Assembly (NCBI RefSeq): GCF_000407165.1
Contig: NZ_KE136480.1
Location: 992,001-1,056,000 of the forward strand
Reading direction: 5' to 3'
Origin: Enterococcus haemoperoxidus ATCC BAA-382
Lineage (GTDB): Bacteria > Bacillota > Bacilli > Lactobacillales > Enterococcaceae
Length of the DNA stretch: 64,000 nt
The position numbers and the translations under genes were made by a program. Positions 17,434 to 27,141 of the stretch are shown one piece after another. The first letter of the stretch is position 1. Each line of letters starts with the position of its first letter. The notes below the pieces were generated by a model. The model was given only the letters and a program-made list of their open reading frames with translations, was not told where the DNA came from and did not search any database.

Positions 17434-18504
17434 ATGAAAACAATAACAAAAATTTACCTATTTTTATTATACATAGTTTGTTTAGGGACTTTTTCGCAAG
17501 ATGTGTTTGCAGAAGAACAAGCACAAAATCCCGGAGCCTTTACATATAAGGTGATCCATCCAGAAAATCAACGTTCTAACGCTGGTTATTTTGATTTACG
17601 AATGACTCCAGATGAAAAACAGACTATTCAAATCGAAATAAACAATCCTTCAGACAAAGAAGAGGTGACAGTCAGCGTTTCTCTAAATAGTACCAAAACA
17701 AATGCTAATGGAGTTTTAGAATATGGACCATCACTGTTGCAAAAAGATCCGTCGATGAAAAAAGATTTATCCGATATTGCCAAAGCACCTGAGTCAATTA
17801 CACTTAAGCCAGGGGAAAAGAAAAATTTGGACATTGATATTACAATGCCAAAAGATTCTTATGATGGATTTATATCTGGTGGTATCCAACTGAAAAGGCA
17901 ATTGACTGAAGCTGAAAAAAAAGAACGTGAAAAAAAATCAGGGATTCAAAATGAATATGCGTTTATTATTGGGGTATTATTAACTGAAACTGATACAAAA
18001 GTTGAACCCAATTTAGAGTTCAATAAGTTCTATGCAGAGTTATCTAATTACCGTAATGCTGTTTTTGCAAGCATCTCTAATATTAATTCAGCTTATGTAG
18101 ATGATATGACGATTGATATGCAAGTCATGAAAAAAGGGTCAACTGAGGTTTTATATGATACGAAAAAAACAACGATGCAAATGGCGCCTAATTCAGTAAT
18201 AAACTTTCCTTTAATTATGAATGGGGATGAAATGGTACCCGGAGAATATACAGGGCATGTACTAGTGACTAGCAATGAAAAAAAATGGGAATGGACAGAA
18301 GGGTTTACAATCAGCAAAGAAGAAGCTGATAAATACAATAAGCAGGATGTTTCAATTACGCAAGAACGCGGCATTGACTGGAAGCTAATCGTGATGATCG
18401 TTTGCGGTATCTTGATTGTTCTACTGGGTATTTTCTTATTTGTTCGCACATTAAATAATAAAAAAACAGAAAAAAAGAGAAAACAATCTAAGAAAAAGAA
18501 ATAA
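17434..18504 (+). CDS. DUF916/DUF3324 WxL-associated cell-surface protein
   Basis: A 356-aa membrane-anchored protein: signal peptide (about 1-27), a DUF916-type Ig-like domain (about 30-150, with YFDLRMTPDEKQTIQIEI and ITLKPGEKKNLDIDITMP), a DUF3324 domain (about 155-300), a TM helix (about 312-335) and a very basic tail. DUF916 proteins, called WxLIPs, bind WxL domains and peptidoglycan and occur in nearly every WxL operon. It marks module B as a complete WxL locus and probably tethers the WxL proteins to the membrane. Confidence 0.92.
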   Translation: MKTITKIYLFLLYIVCLGTFSQDVFAEEQAQNPGAFTYKVIHPENQRSNAGYFDLRMTPDEKQTIQIEINNPSDKEEVTVSVSLNSTKTNANGVLEYGPSLLQKDPSMKKDLSDIAKAPESITLKPGEKKNLDIDITMPKDSYDGFISGGIQLKRQLTEAEKKEREKKSGIQNEYAFIIGVLLTETDTKVEPNLEFNKFYAELSNYRNAVFASISNINSAYVDDMTIDMQVMKKGSTEVLYDTKKTTMQMAPNSVINFPLIMNGDEMVPGEYTGHVLVTSNEKKWEWTEGFTISKEEADKYNKQDVSITQERGIDWKLIVMIVCGILIVLLGIFLFVRTLNNKKTEKKRKQSKKKK

Positions 18505-18524
18505 TCTAATGGAGGATCGATGAA

Positions 18525-19190
18525 GTGGGGATATTATATTGGTTATTCATTGGTCTGTTAGTTAGTAGTATTCTCCTTATACTTGTGAGTATTTGGTATA
18601 TCTATTTAGGGATCCAAAGCTCTAGAAAAAGACAGATGTTGAAAATGCGACGTCCTAAAAATAAACAAAAACGTCGGAAGTTAAAAAAAGAAATATTGCG
18701 ATTACAAAAACAAAAACAACGTTATATGCGCAGTAGTTTTCTCCTTCTGCTTGTGAGTATTCTGCTAACTATGGGAGCATTCTATACAAGGTTCTATCAA
18801 CAGACATCGTTAAGTGCCAACGATGGTGAAATTATTGTTCAAAGCTATTTTTTAGTAGATTCTATTGAAAAAGATATCCAAGGTATCCAAAATGGAGCAG
18901 ACCCAGAAAAATCACAGGAAAAAATCAGAACAATGACGGCATTGATGGTCACTTATGGAAACCTGCCGCCATCTGGTAGTTTAACAAAAGAGCGACAACA
19001 AATGTTGAAAAAATACTATCAAGGAATCCGTGAATTAGGGATGAATTTGAATAGTCAAGCAGCTAGAAGATTGGGAGATCCTAAAATAGTAGAAGATTAT
19101 CTATCTGACATCAAACAATTAAAACAAAGTCAACAAAAAATTTTTCAAACATTTAAAGTAAACGAATCCGCTTTAAAGCAAAAGAAATAG
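18525..19190 (+). CDS. Two-TM membrane protein with extracytoplasmic helical domain
   Basis: A 221-aa protein, GTG start after GGAGG (18511-18515); the nearby ATG at 18520 leads to a short frame and is rejected. TM1 spans about 4-27, a basic cytoplasmic loop (KMRRPKNKQKRRKLKKEI) follows, then TM2 about 68-88. About 130 extracytoplasmic residues come next, with long amphipathic helices (SDIKQLKQSQQKIFQTF). I recognise no family. Its place between the WxL-binding protein and two signal peptidases suggests a role in secretion or assembly. Confidence 0.7.
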   Translation: MGILYWLFIGLLVSSILLILVSIWYIYLGIQSSRKRQMLKMRRPKNKQKRRKLKKEILRLQKQKQRYMRSSFLLLLVSILLTMGAFYTRFYQQTSLSANDGEIIVQSYFLVDSIEKDIQGIQNGADPEKSQEKIRTMTALMVTYGNLPPSGSLTKERQQMLKKYYQGIRELGMNLNSQAARRLGDPKIVEDYLSDIKQLKQSQQKIFQTFKVNESALKQKK

Positions 19191-19208
19191 CTTGGGAATA
19201 GGAGAAAG

Positions 19209-19880
19209 ATGATGAGTGCAACCAAGTCAAAATCGAACCCTTCATCTCAAGCTTTTCCTGTGAAAAAGATTAGTTCAAAAAAAATAAAACAACGATCTAA
19301 ATATCCAAGTAAAACGTTCAAAAGGAAAAAAAAGCGACATTCAAGAAGAAAAATAGTGAAAGAGCTGTATCAAACTTTTAGTATATTCTTTGCTCTTTTG
19401 CTACTAATACAAAAAATGACAATTGCTTTACCAAAAGTTGAGGGATATTCTATGATTCCAACATTAGTGGATGGAAATCGTGTGGTTGTTAATAAGTTTG
19501 GTCAGGTGAAAAGATTCAAACTCATTTATTTTAAAGATACAACAGGAAAAATAGGCGCGGTTCGTAGAATAATCGGAATACCAGGTGATCGAATCAAGTA
19601 TAAGAATGATCAATTGTGGATTAACGAACAAGAAGTAGTTGAACGGTTCTTGGAAAACTCAGTACATAAAGTTCAAGAGTCTACAATGAAATTTACAGAC
19701 GACTTTACATTGATCCAAGCAATTGGAGTAGAAGCTGTTCCGATGGGGAAATATTTTGTCATGGGAGATAATCGACCTTTTGCAACAGATAGCCGAGTCT
19801 ATGGTCTAATCGATGAAAGTCAGGTCGTTGGAACGGCAGAATGGTTGCTGTTTCCGCTGCGTAAATTAGACTATTTTTAA
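19209..19880 (+). CDS. Type I signal peptidase homologue with Arg at the catalytic Lys position
   Basis: A 223-aa S26A-family protein: basic cytoplasmic tail (about 1-52), one TM (about 53-72), the Ser motif GYSMIPT (Ser about 81), the box-D region AVRRIIGIPGD (about 117-127) and the late GDNRPFATDSR box. Active enzymes read VKRxIGxPGD; here the general-base Lys is Arg (codon CGT, about residue 119). Loss of that Lys normally abolishes activity in the family. It may be an assembly factor, as with inactive SipA-type homologues in streptococcal pilus loci. The neighbouring paralogue keeps both residues. Confidence 0.88.
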   Translation: MMSATKSKSNPSSQAFPVKKISSKKIKQRSKYPSKTFKRKKKRHSRRKIVKELYQTFSIFFALLLLIQKMTIALPKVEGYSMIPTLVDGNRVVVNKFGQVKRFKLIYFKDTTGKIGAVRRIIGIPGDRIKYKNDQLWINEQEVVERFLENSVHKVQESTMKFTDDFTLIQAIGVEAVPMGKYFVMGDNRPFATDSRVYGLIDESQVVGTAEWLLFPLRKLDYF

Positions 19881-19914
19881 CAGTATTTTATTTTTATAGA
19901 AAAGAAGGAGCGCT

Positions 19915-20586
19915 ATGGCTGAGACAAAAAGGAAACCGTCGAGAAAGCTTATTTCAGTTTCCAAACGTAGAAAAGTTAAACTTAAAAAGAAACTATTTGT
20001 AAAAAAGCAGTCACAAGAAATACAACCCAAACGAATAGTAAAGAGATCACGATTGTTCTTCGTTGGGGGAATATGTGTAGTTGTTCTTTTTGTGTTAATT
20101 CGAATGACTGTGCGTAGAGTAGATGGACAATCAATGGATCCAAATTTAGCAAATAGCGATCGAGTTTTGGTTTTCAAAGATAGTCAACCAAAGCGCTATA
20201 ATATCATAACATTTCGTCCGAAAGGAAAGCCAAATGAATCGTATGTTAAAAGAGTAATCGGCATTCCAGGGGATGCGATTTGGATGGACAATAATACGTT
20301 GTATATCAACCATCAATTGGTCAGTGAAACAGAGCGGCCATTAACGAATAGTAATCTTTTAGGTAGAAAATTACCTGACGGTACCATCAAAGTTTGGTTG
20401 AATCAAAAATTGATCAAAGAGTTTGCTGGTAAACAGATGATTCCAGAGAATAAGTATTTTGTTTTAGGGGATAATCGTAATCATTCATCTGATAGCCGAG
20501 TCTTTGGCTTGGTGGATACTTCTCAAATAGAAGGTGTTGTTAAGTGGCGTTACTATCCATTTAATAAGATTGGAACAATAGATTAA
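19915..20586 (+). CDS. Type I signal peptidase (S26A), catalytic residues intact
   Basis: A 223-aa paralogue of the preceding protein: basic tail (about 1-45), one TM (about 46-66), DGQSMDPN with catalytic Ser about 73, YVKRVIGIPGD with catalytic Lys about 112, and GDNRNHSSDSR. It should remove ordinary signal peptides outside the membrane, probably those of the WxL and anchored proteins. GAAGGAG precedes the ATG. Unlike SipW (Ser-His), it belongs to the bacterial Ser-Lys class, so the whole locus carries three signal-peptidase-like genes. Confidence 0.92.
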   Translation: MAETKRKPSRKLISVSKRRKVKLKKKLFVKKQSQEIQPKRIVKRSRLFFVGGICVVVLFVLIRMTVRRVDGQSMDPNLANSDRVLVFKDSQPKRYNIITFRPKGKPNESYVKRVIGIPGDAIWMDNNTLYINHQLVSETERPLTNSNLLGRKLPDGTIKVWLNQKLIKEFAGKQMIPENKYFVLGDNRNHSSDSRVFGLVDTSQIEGVVKWRYYPFNKIGTID

Positions 20587-20621
20587 GTAAATCGAGTGGG
20601 ACAATATGAAACGAGGCTATT

Positions 20622-23213
20622 ATGAATAAAGCAATAAAACAATTTGTTAAAGATGAGGCATGGAGTCTGTTTATGAGTATCATGATTCCAATCATTATTT
20701 TAGGTGTTATTTATTATCAAAATGGAATCTATCTAGGTAGTGAAAAGACAGTTTTAGCTAGTGATGCCTACCCACAACTTTCTAATTTTTTAGCGAGTTT
20801 TCACAACGTTATGCATGGTAAGCAAAGCATTTTCTATACATGGTATGGTTCATTGGGACTTAATTATTGGTCATTAGCTGCTTACTACTTGAATGGGATC
20901 TTTACACCGCTAGTTTATTTTTTTAAGAATGAAGCCATCGCGGATACATTTTACTTACTGACATTACTCAAATTTGGTGCGATTGGCGGTAGCTTTTGGC
21001 TCTTTGCTAGGCAAACCTTTGATCTTTCTAAATGGTTATTAGCAGGTTTGAGTATTAGTTATGCTTTAATGGGGTTTTCTGTAGCATACTCTCCAATGTT
21101 GATGTGGTTGGATGCAATAATGTATCTGCCATTAGTGATTCTGGGAATTCATCGCTTGATGGATAAACGTAAATCGGGCGTATTATTTGTTAGCTACCTT
21201 TTATTGTTTTTATCTAATTTTTATTTAGCTTTTATGATTGGTGTTTTTTCTTTTCTCTATTACTGGGTAAGATATGGTACTGATCCAACTAGGTATAAAG
21301 CAAGTATTTTGTTATATTTAGTCACTGCTATTCTTGCGGGAACAGCTTCAATGATTACAGTTATCCCAACGGTCATTGATTTAAGTAGTAATGGCGAAAC
21401 ACTAAGCGAAATCAGTCAATTTTTAACGCCTGATACGGGTCCGTGGGATTTGGTCGTAAAAAGTATGATTGGCACATATGATACAGCTAAATATAATGGT
21501 GCTCCGTTTATATACATAAGTTTGCTTTTTCTTTTGTTTGCCGGTGTTTATTTTTTCAGTAAAAGAATTAATTTACGAAACAAACTACTCTACGGTACGT
21601 TATGTTTATTTTTAGTATTGAGCATCTATATTCAGCCACTGAATTTATTTTGGCATGGTCTACATGCACCGAATATGTTGCTGTTCCGCTTTAGCTTTTT
21701 GCTTTCGTTTCTATTATTGACTCTTTCTGCGTATGGGTTGGAAGTACTTGAACAAGAGGCGGTTGATTCCTTGTTAAATAGCGCTATTTTGTTATTAGGC
21801 TTATTTTTAGCAGCGTTTTTACTGGCCAATAGAAAACGGTATGATTATTTTTCAGGAAGAAATGTACTGATTACGTTAGGTTTTATTAGTGCGTATTTTA
21901 TATTATCCTACTTATTAGTCAAAAAAAGGGGCTGGAAACAGTTTATTTTTATCGCGATGTTGCTACTCGTTATTTGTGAAATGACTTTTAATAGTCACGC
22001 AATGATTCAGGGAATAGCGAAAGACTGGGTTTATCCAGAACGAAGAGGATACACGCAAAAATATCATGAGATTCAAACGCTAGTTGATCAAACGAAAAAA
22101 GATCAGTCTGTGAGTTGTCGAATGACTAATCTAGACCCCATTAGTGTGAACGAAAGTTTTAATTTTGGCTATAGTGGTGTTTCTATGTTTTCTTCTATTC
22201 GAAATCGTCATTCGTCAATGTATTTAAATGAGCTAGGTTTTCGTTCAGAAGGGACAAATTTAAATATCAATTATTCCAATAATACACTGATTATGGACTC
22301 TGTATTAGGGATTCAGTATAATCTGGCAAAAAATAATCCTAATAAATTTGGTTTTACAAAAGAAGCACAAAGTGGAGAGTACGGGTTATATAAAAATGAG
22401 TATGCATTACCACTAGGAATAGTGACAGATAAAGGAATTTATGCCGATGGAGCGGTACATAATCAGACAACTTTACTTGATTATCTAGCCGAAAGTCAGA
22501 CGACATTTGTATCTTTTACTGAACCCAAAGAAATCAGTCATGAAAATGTCTTGATTCAAGAAGAAGGACCTGTAGTCTATTATTCAGAAGAAACACCGCA
22601 GGCCAAGAAAATTATGAATTGGTCAATTTCAATCCCAGCACATACTCAGGCCTATTTAAGTTTGTATGACGTAAATGATTACTCTGTTGCATTCAAAACA
22701 AAAGTGGAAATAACAGTTGAAAATGAAGCTGCACGAGTGTATCAAATGAAGGATGTCGGACAATATTATGATCTGGGGAATTATGAAAAAGCAAAGATGA
22801 TCCAGGTTAAAGTAGTTTTTTCTGGTTCACCGTTAGTCAGTATTTTACGACCGGATGTTTTATTACTTGATACGGAGGCTTTTAAAACAACCATTGAAAA
22901 GATCAAAAAAAAGGGTGTTGCATTTGAGACGAGTGGACGAAAAGCCAAGGCTGAAGTCACGCTTGATAAAGAACAAGTGATAGTAACTACGATTCCTTAT
23001 GATCAAGGGTGGTCGGTCAAAATTGATGGAAAAAAAACAGACGTCATCCAGTTTAAAGAGGCTTTCTTAAGCGTTACTGTACCGCAAGGCAAACACACGA
23101 TTGAATTTGTTTTTCTGCCTAAAGGCTTTAAAGCTGGTAGCATTTTGTTTGGTGGAAGTCTAACAATTTATGCCTGTTTTTATTGGTATAAAAGAAGGGA
23201 TAGGATTAATTAA
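20622..23213 (+). CDS. YfhO-family polytopic membrane protein
   Basis: An 863-aa protein with about a dozen TM helices in the first 450 residues and one near the end (about 838-857), with a large extracytoplasmic beta-rich domain between. DAYPQLSNF near residue 50 and FNFGYSGVSMFSS are typical of YfhO. YfhO-type proteins are linked to glycosylation of teichoic acids or surface polymers; the donor and acceptor here are unknown. Its stop overlaps the next start by one base (TAATG), so it is in one operon with the two lipoproteins. It may decorate wall polymers or the secreted fibre proteins. Confidence 0.82.
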   Translation: MNKAIKQFVKDEAWSLFMSIMIPIIILGVIYYQNGIYLGSEKTVLASDAYPQLSNFLASFHNVMHGKQSIFYTWYGSLGLNYWSLAAYYLNGIFTPLVYFFKNEAIADTFYLLTLLKFGAIGGSFWLFARQTFDLSKWLLAGLSISYALMGFSVAYSPMLMWLDAIMYLPLVILGIHRLMDKRKSGVLFVSYLLLFLSNFYLAFMIGVFSFLYYWVRYGTDPTRYKASILLYLVTAILAGTASMITVIPTVIDLSSNGETLSEISQFLTPDTGPWDLVVKSMIGTYDTAKYNGAPFIYISLLFLLFAGVYFFSKRINLRNKLLYGTLCLFLVLSIYIQPLNLFWHGLHAPNMLLFRFSFLLSFLLLTLSAYGLEVLEQEAVDSLLNSAILLLGLFLAAFLLANRKRYDYFSGRNVLITLGFISAYFILSYLLVKKRGWKQFIFIAMLLLVICEMTFNSHAMIQGIAKDWVYPERRGYTQKYHEIQTLVDQTKKDQSVSCRMTNLDPISVNESFNFGYSGVSMFSSIRNRHSSMYLNELGFRSEGTNLNINYSNNTLIMDSVLGIQYNLAKNNPNKFGFTKEAQSGEYGLYKNEYALPLGIVTDKGIYADGAVHNQTTLLDYLAESQTTFVSFTEPKEISHENVLIQEEGPVVYYSEETPQAKKIMNWSISIPAHTQAYLSLYDVNDYSVAFKTKVEITVENEAARVYQMKDVGQYYDLGNYEKAKMIQVKVVFSGSPLVSILRPDVLLLDTEAFKTTIEKIKKKGVAFETSGRKAKAEVTLDKEQVIVTTIPYDQGWSVKIDGKKTDVIQFKEAFLSVTVPQGKHTIEFVFLPKGFKAGSILFGGSLTIYACFYWYKRRDRIN

Positions 23214-24202
23214 TGAAAAAGAAACATCGTTTTATTCTTTTGATGATTCCGTTGAGTATCTTCTTTTTATTTGGGTGTTCAAAAGAAGTAATTGAAACAA
23301 ACAAACAAACAATTGAAGGTGAAGGCTTGACTTATCATTTACAACTTCCTAGAGGATGGAAAAAACAAGCAAATTATCAAACAATATATGGCCGTCAATC
23401 CGCTTTTGGAGCAGAAGATACTAAGAGTAAATCAGGGATGTCGGTTTTACTTTTTCCTAAAGAAGGGGTAGACCAAAAAGGGTTTGGCGAACGGACTAGA
23501 AAAGAATTGGCAGAGAAAAATAACTATAAAAAAGTTGATGGAGTGTATCTAAAAGAGTATACGATCAATGAAGCACCAGCTTATAAATTTACATTTGAAA
23601 CAAGATTTGGAGACCAGAAGGTTTGGTCGCATTTCTATGCTATTTTTACAAAAAATGGTGTGATCGAAGTGATGTTTTATTCCGCACAAGATACAGCGTA
23701 TAAAGAACGGGCTAAATTAATCGATGCTTCGATGGATACAGTGAAGGAAATCGCCTATGATGAAGTAGCGAATTCAGCTAAAGATGAAGAGAACTCAGAC
23801 AAAATAGAAGTTGAAAATAACGAACTTTCTGCTGTGATCACAGGGATTCGAACGATTTCAGGAAAACATGCAGAGAAAATTTTTGTACTGCGCTATCAAT
23901 TAACAAATCTAAGTGATCAAGTAATCAAACCTGTTGAGTGGCAAAAGTTTATCGAGCTGAAGCAACAAGGAGTTCTTTTAGAAAAAGCAACCTTGCCAGA
24001 AAGTACGACTTCTTTTGATACTAAAGAATTAGTAGACGCTGGTGAAAAAGAGCTGAACAAAGGAGAATCAGTTGAGTCAGTCCTGCTCTACAGGTTACCT
24101 GAGATAGTTAATATCCAACTTACATTTGATTCAACGCATTTTCCTAGACAAAAAACGTATACCTTACTTTTATCAAATAAAGAGGAGAAAAATAACGAAT
24201 GA
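23213..24202 (+). CDS. Lipoprotein with C-terminal DUF5067-like domain
   Basis: A 329-aa lipoprotein. The lipobox is LFGC (Cys about residue 22). A middle domain (about 35-180) has a PsbP/DUF-like beta pattern. The C-terminal part (about 200-320) has the DUF5067/DUF4352-like Ig pattern (VLRYQLTNLSDQVIKPVEW). It should be on the outer face of the membrane. It overlaps both neighbours by a few bases. Function unknown. Confidence 0.75.
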   Translation: MKKKHRFILLMIPLSIFFLFGCSKEVIETNKQTIEGEGLTYHLQLPRGWKKQANYQTIYGRQSAFGAEDTKSKSGMSVLLFPKEGVDQKGFGERTRKELAEKNNYKKVDGVYLKEYTINEAPAYKFTFETRFGDQKVWSHFYAIFTKNGVIEVMFYSAQDTAYKERAKLIDASMDTVKEIAYDEVANSAKDEENSDKIEVENNELSAVITGIRTISGKHAEKIFVLRYQLTNLSDQVIKPVEWQKFIELKQQGVLLEKATLPESTTSFDTKELVDAGEKELNKGESVESVLLYRLPEIVNIQLTFDSTHFPRQKTYTLLLSNKEEKNNE

Positions 24203-24927
24203 AAAGAGTAGCCATTGTTTTAGCAGTCTCATTACTTGCCATCATCGGTTGTACAGTCAAAGAAGATGGGACTAGTTCGTTGCGTAAAACCGATAGGCAG
24301 TATGTTTTGTATAAAGAACGAACGAAAGGATTTGGTAACTATGATTATCCAAACTTAAAAGAAACCGAAGCCGAAAAGCTGTTGACTGAAAAGTTTCAAT
24401 TAGAACTGCCAACTCTGTACAACGAGATTCAACCGATTATAGAAAAAGAGTTGGAAGGAAATGATATTAAAGCTACCAAACCAGTTTTTCAATTATTTGT
24501 CCAACCAACACAAGTGGTATTTACAAGAATGACTTCGTACGAGAAAAATAATCGACCTTATATTCATACAAAAATAGAGCTAAAATATTTTTTTGATGAT
24601 GGAAAGAAAGTAGCGAAATTAAACAATCAGACTGTCATGCTGATCAATCAAACTACAGAATCAAAGGCTCTCTCTGAGAAGCTTCCGTTATTTACAAAGG
24701 AAGTTGGTAAAATGATTAATCTGAATGGACTAGAACAAGGATTGAGTAATTATGAAAAAAAAGTTCAAGCGTCAAAAGGTTTAATAGTTCAACAAGCAAT
24801 ATCTATCGCTGATAATAATAAAGAAGCGAAGAAAGAGAAAGGGTTGTTGAAATCTATACAAGTTTCGTATGATGAACACGGCATTTTACGAGAATTGTAT
24901 GGGAACATAGCTGATATAACAGAATAG
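24199..24927 (+). CDS. Lipoprotein of unknown function
   Basis: A 242-aa lipoprotein with lipobox AIIGC (Cys about residue 18). The mature part is lysine/glutamate-rich and mixed alpha/beta; I recognise no family. It starts within an ATGA overlap with the preceding lipoprotein gene, so the two are co-translated, and it ends the long module B transcript just before a structured terminator. Confidence 0.72.
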   Translation: MKRVAIVLAVSLLAIIGCTVKEDGTSSLRKTDRQYVLYKERTKGFGNYDYPNLKETEAEKLLTEKFQLELPTLYNEIQPIIEKELEGNDIKATKPVFQLFVQPTQVVFTRMTSYEKNNRPYIHTKIELKYFFDDGKKVAKLNNQTVMLINQTTESKALSEKLPLFTKEVGKMINLNGLEQGLSNYEKKVQASKGLIVQQAISIADNNKEAKKEKGLLKSIQVSYDEHGILRELYGNIADITE

Positions 24928-24948
24928 GTAGTGACTGAAAGCAAGATA

Positions 24949-25010
24949 AACATATCTAGTGTTGAAAGCTAATTAGTGCTTTCAAAGTACCCGTAAGAGG
25001 TATGTTTTTC
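24949..25010 (+). terminator. Branched terminator after module B
   Basis: AACATATCT (24949-24957) pairs with AGGTATGTT (24998-25006), enclosing a second hairpin TTGAAAGC/GCTTTCAA (24962-24985), followed by TTTT. This nested form is less common than a simple hairpin. Confidence 0.55.
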
Positions 25011-25077
25011 TCGCATATATTCTAGTTTAAGAATGAAGTAAGCTTGTTTCGTTTTACTTGTTTACATGGAGGAAATA

Positions 25078-26766
25078 ATGGGGGAATTTAAAAATAATAG
25101 TAGAATACTTGTGCTTAGTAAACGACCATTGTTACTATATTATAGTGTATTTCTATTATTGAGCTTTTTTAGCATCTATTTTGTAATGATTCAAAACCGG
25201 CAATTGTTTTATGGCGATGATCTAGGGTTTCATTTAGGCAGAATCGAAGGTGTGGCAATAGCATTTATAAAAGGGGACTATTTTCCTAGAATCAATTATT
25301 TTCTTACAGGGGGAATGGGCTACGCTACGGGGATTTTTTATCCAGAAATATTTTTATATCCAGCAGCATTATTACGAATCTCTGGCGTATCGTTAATACA
25401 TAGTTATGTTATTTACGTATTTCTAATTAATTTTTTGACTTTTGTAATTGCCTACCATTCCTTTGATTATTTGAAACAAGCGCCCAGAAAAAGTCTACTT
25501 TTTGCAGTGTTGTATGGTTTATCAGCTTATCGTTTATCTGATGTATTGTATCGTGCTGCGGTAGGTGAGTATTTAGCCTTAATGGTGCTACCTTTTGTTT
25601 TTGTAGGAATTCACTTGATTATATTTGATTCATATAAAAAATGGTATGTACTATCAATTGGTATGGCTACTTTATTTATGGCTCATTTGTTAAGTAGTGG
25701 GATTATGATACTATTTATTTTTAGTTTGCTTATTTGTAACTGTGTCCGTTTGTGGCATGAAAAAATCCGACTTATTGCGTTATTCAAAGCTGCGGGAGTA
25801 ACGATTCTATTAGTCGCAGTTTTTCTTTGTCCAATGATTGAACAACTGAGCTTTCAGCATTTACGTGTTCAAGATACGCCCATGTTCTATTTACAAAAAA
25901 TGGCTGAAACGCCACTGAACTATTTAGAGACGGCAGTTAAAAATATTCGGTTTAATAATATTGGTTTACTTGTTTTGTTTTTTTTGATTTTATTAGCAAT
26001 TTGCATGATAAAACTTTCAAGTGAAAATAAACAATTAATAGGAATCAGTCTGCTATTTTTTTATGCTTCAACAAGTTTTTTTCCACATTGGCTTTTTCAC
26101 GAAACGTTATTCAATTCGATTCAATTTCCATGGCGCTACTTCATGATTGTCACGTTTGGTGTACTGTGGGTATTGGCTGACAGTTTAGATCGGTTAGTTG
26201 CCAAACGACAGGGAGCAAAAGCGGTTCTTTATATTTTATTGTTTGTAGTTACGCTTTTTAGTACATTTGATATGGAACAAAAACTTAAACGTAGTACAAG
26301 GGCGACTGTTGACTATAGTTATTTTGAGCAAGTGGACGGCAGTAAAGAACTTGGATTTGGTGAAGAATTTTTACCTAGTGGTATGGAAAATTGGATGGCA
26401 CCCACAGGTCTCTTATCCGAACCTACTACTATTAAAATAAGGAATATGTCTCGCTCCTATAGCACGTTTTTTTTAGATTATGAAGCACCAGAAATGACCA
26501 ATTTAATTTTTCCACTTATCTACTATAAAGGGTATGAAGTAAAAATAGAAGGAGGAGGAACGGTTAGTAAAGTACATGATGCTGGACGTTTTAAAGACGG
26601 AAATATGCATGGCTTTGTGGAAGTTACAGTGGTAGGCAATGGGAAATTAACGCTTTGGTATGCAGGAACTTTCGTTCAAAAAATGTCTTTTTTGGTAACC
26701 TCAATCGCTTGGGTGGGGATGATAGGTGCTCTTCTATGGAGTAAAAAAACAGAAATGAAATCTTAG
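25078..26766 (+). CDS. Large polytopic membrane protein, YfhO/glycosyltransferase-like
   Basis: A 562-aa protein with about 11-12 TM helices and a short C-terminal extracytoplasmic beta domain before a last TM (about 535-553). GDDLGFHLGRIEG near residue 50 resembles the first-loop acidic motif of GT-C-type and YfhO-like membrane proteins. I start at ATG 25078, since GGAGG (25068-25072) fits it and overlaps the alternative ATG at 25066. It parallels the YfhO protein at 20622 in layout and may act on the same surface polymer. Substrate unknown. Confidence 0.7.
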   Translation: MGEFKNNSRILVLSKRPLLLYYSVFLLLSFFSIYFVMIQNRQLFYGDDLGFHLGRIEGVAIAFIKGDYFPRINYFLTGGMGYATGIFYPEIFLYPAALLRISGVSLIHSYVIYVFLINFLTFVIAYHSFDYLKQAPRKSLLFAVLYGLSAYRLSDVLYRAAVGEYLALMVLPFVFVGIHLIIFDSYKKWYVLSIGMATLFMAHLLSSGIMILFIFSLLICNCVRLWHEKIRLIALFKAAGVTILLVAVFLCPMIEQLSFQHLRVQDTPMFYLQKMAETPLNYLETAVKNIRFNNIGLLVLFFLILLAICMIKLSSENKQLIGISLLFFYASTSFFPHWLFHETLFNSIQFPWRYFMIVTFGVLWVLADSLDRLVAKRQGAKAVLYILLFVVTLFSTFDMEQKLKRSTRATVDYSYFEQVDGSKELGFGEEFLPSGMENWMAPTGLLSEPTTIKIRNMSRSYSTFFLDYEAPEMTNLIFPLIYYKGYEVKIEGGGTVSKVHDAGRFKDGNMHGFVEVTVVGNGKLTLWYAGTFVQKMSFLVTSIAWVGMIGALLWSKKTEMKS

Positions 26767-26910
26767 TATATAATCAGCACTATTTGCCTAGAAAAATCTC
26801 GGACTTTAGATGGATGTATCTCTCAAGAAAAAACTTTACAATAAAGAAGTAGAGAAATGACAAAGAAAAAAACCACTAGATAAAGTTAAAAGAGATTGGG
26901 GAAATGGATC

Positions 26911-27132
26911 ATGAAGCGTTTATTTAAATCAGTTGTGTTTGAGATGAGTCTGTATTATGCAGTGTTAGCAGTTGTGTTGCCGTTGATTTATGCAGTGACG
27001 TATCACGTCTCTTATCTATCTGTTTTTAGCGCTGAATGGTTTGCTGTGACAGTGTTCATGTATCCAATTGTACTTGTCTTGTCAGCAATTCGTTATGGTT
27101 ATGGACGTATGAGAAAGACTAGTCACTTCTAA
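26911..27132 (+). CDS. Small two-TM membrane protein (73 aa)
   Basis: Two hydrophobic helices (about 10-30 and 38-60) with a short basic tail (YGYGRMRKTSHF). ATG 26911 has GGGG upstream at a normal spacing; an in-frame TTG at 26896 is the alternative. I recognise no family. It lies between the second polytopic protein and convergent srtA and is followed by a bidirectional terminator. Confidence 0.55.
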   Translation: MKRLFKSVVFEMSLYYAVLAVVLPLIYAVTYHVSYLSVFSAEWFAVTVFMYPIVLVLSAIRYGYGRMRKTSHF

Positions 27133-27141
27133 ATGAAATTG

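Noticed and set aside
19209-19880. Calling the first S26A protein a normal signal peptidase
   Set aside because: The position of the catalytic Lys is Arg, so activity is doubtful.
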